A DNA stretch of 64,000 bases. It comes from Flavobacterium psychrotrophum (GTDB lineage Bacteria; Bacteroidota; Bacteroidia; Flavobacteriales; Flavobacteriaceae). Shown here one piece after another: positions 64,000 to 64,000 of this stretch. The stretch lies in the NCBI RefSeq assembly GCF_003403075.1, contig NZ_CP031557.1, positions 1,302,001 through 1,366,000 of the forward strand. The letters are read 5' to 3'. Below the pieces are notes generated by a model. That model was not told the DNA's origin. It ran no database searches and saw only the letters and a program-made list of their open reading frames with translations. Each line of letters begins with the position of its first letter. Positions within the stretch are counted from its first letter, which is position 1. The position numbers were made by a program, and so were the translations under genes.

Positions 64000-64000
64000 A

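Overview
The window looks like chromosome of a Flavobacteriaceae-type Bacteroidota. The evidence is SusC/SusD pairs, SusD- and SusE/F-type lipoproteins, a hybrid two-component (HTCS) sugar sensor, a type IX secretion C-terminal sorting domain, a CusA-CusC fused metal pump, and promoters of the TTTG-N19/20-TANNTTTG type. No rRNA, tRNA, CRISPR array, integrase or insertion sequence was seen.

Region 1 (1-20.3 kb) is carbohydrate use. It starts with the tail of a GH31 enzyme and a GH29 fucosidase-like enzyme. Next is a complete fructan (levan/inulin) utilisation locus on the minus strand: MFS sugar porter, GH32 fructanase, SusC, SusD, surface glycan-binding lipoprotein, a divergent GH32-like lipoprotein and a PfkB fructokinase. 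Next to it is an HTCS regulator with a periplasmic sugar-binding sensor. Divergent from the regulator lie a T9SS-exported protein with three 98-residue SusE/F-like repeats and a second divergent GH32-like lipoprotein. GTTAC/GTAAC half-sites occur in both flanking intergenic regions and may be the operator. In the proposed pathway, fructans are bound and cut at the surface, imported by SusCD, trimmed by GH32, carried inward by the MFS porter and phosphorylated by the kinase.

Region 2 (20.3-33 kb) holds transport and stress genes: two CPA2 antiporters, an Hsp20 gene with a long palindrome upstream, a broken ClC chloride-channel gene, and a tripartite HAE1 RND drug-efflux operon.

Region 3 (33-44 kb) is the most accessory-looking part. 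Five same-orientation copies of a roughly 105-bp intergenic repeat (hairpin plus a conserved, tRNA-3'-end-like tail) delimit three gene modules. These are a CusBA(C) metal efflux operon, an AT-rich two-gene unit containing a DUF3990/ADP-ribosyltransferase-like protein, and an AraC/aldo-keto reductase/quinone reductase set. An ORF-free stretch follows.

Region 4 (44-52.7 kb) is a compact minus-strand cluster of response regulator, histidine kinase, TonB-type outer membrane receptor, LtaS-like phosphotransferase, diacylglycerol kinase-like protein and PAP2 phosphatase. Together they look like a regulated envelope-lipid remodelling pathway.

Region 5 (52.8-64 kb) is mostly housekeeping: aminotransferase, OmpA lipoprotein, glycosyltransferase, a small PD-(D/E)XK protein, HolA, Nudix hydrolase, thioesterase, transglutaminase-like protein with an orphan substrate-binding protein, acetyl-CoA hydrolase/transferase, an AraC regulator, and a partial glycine/asparagine-rich protein. 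A short minus-strand RNA gene candidate with a consensus promoter and a terminator lies at about 63158-63270.
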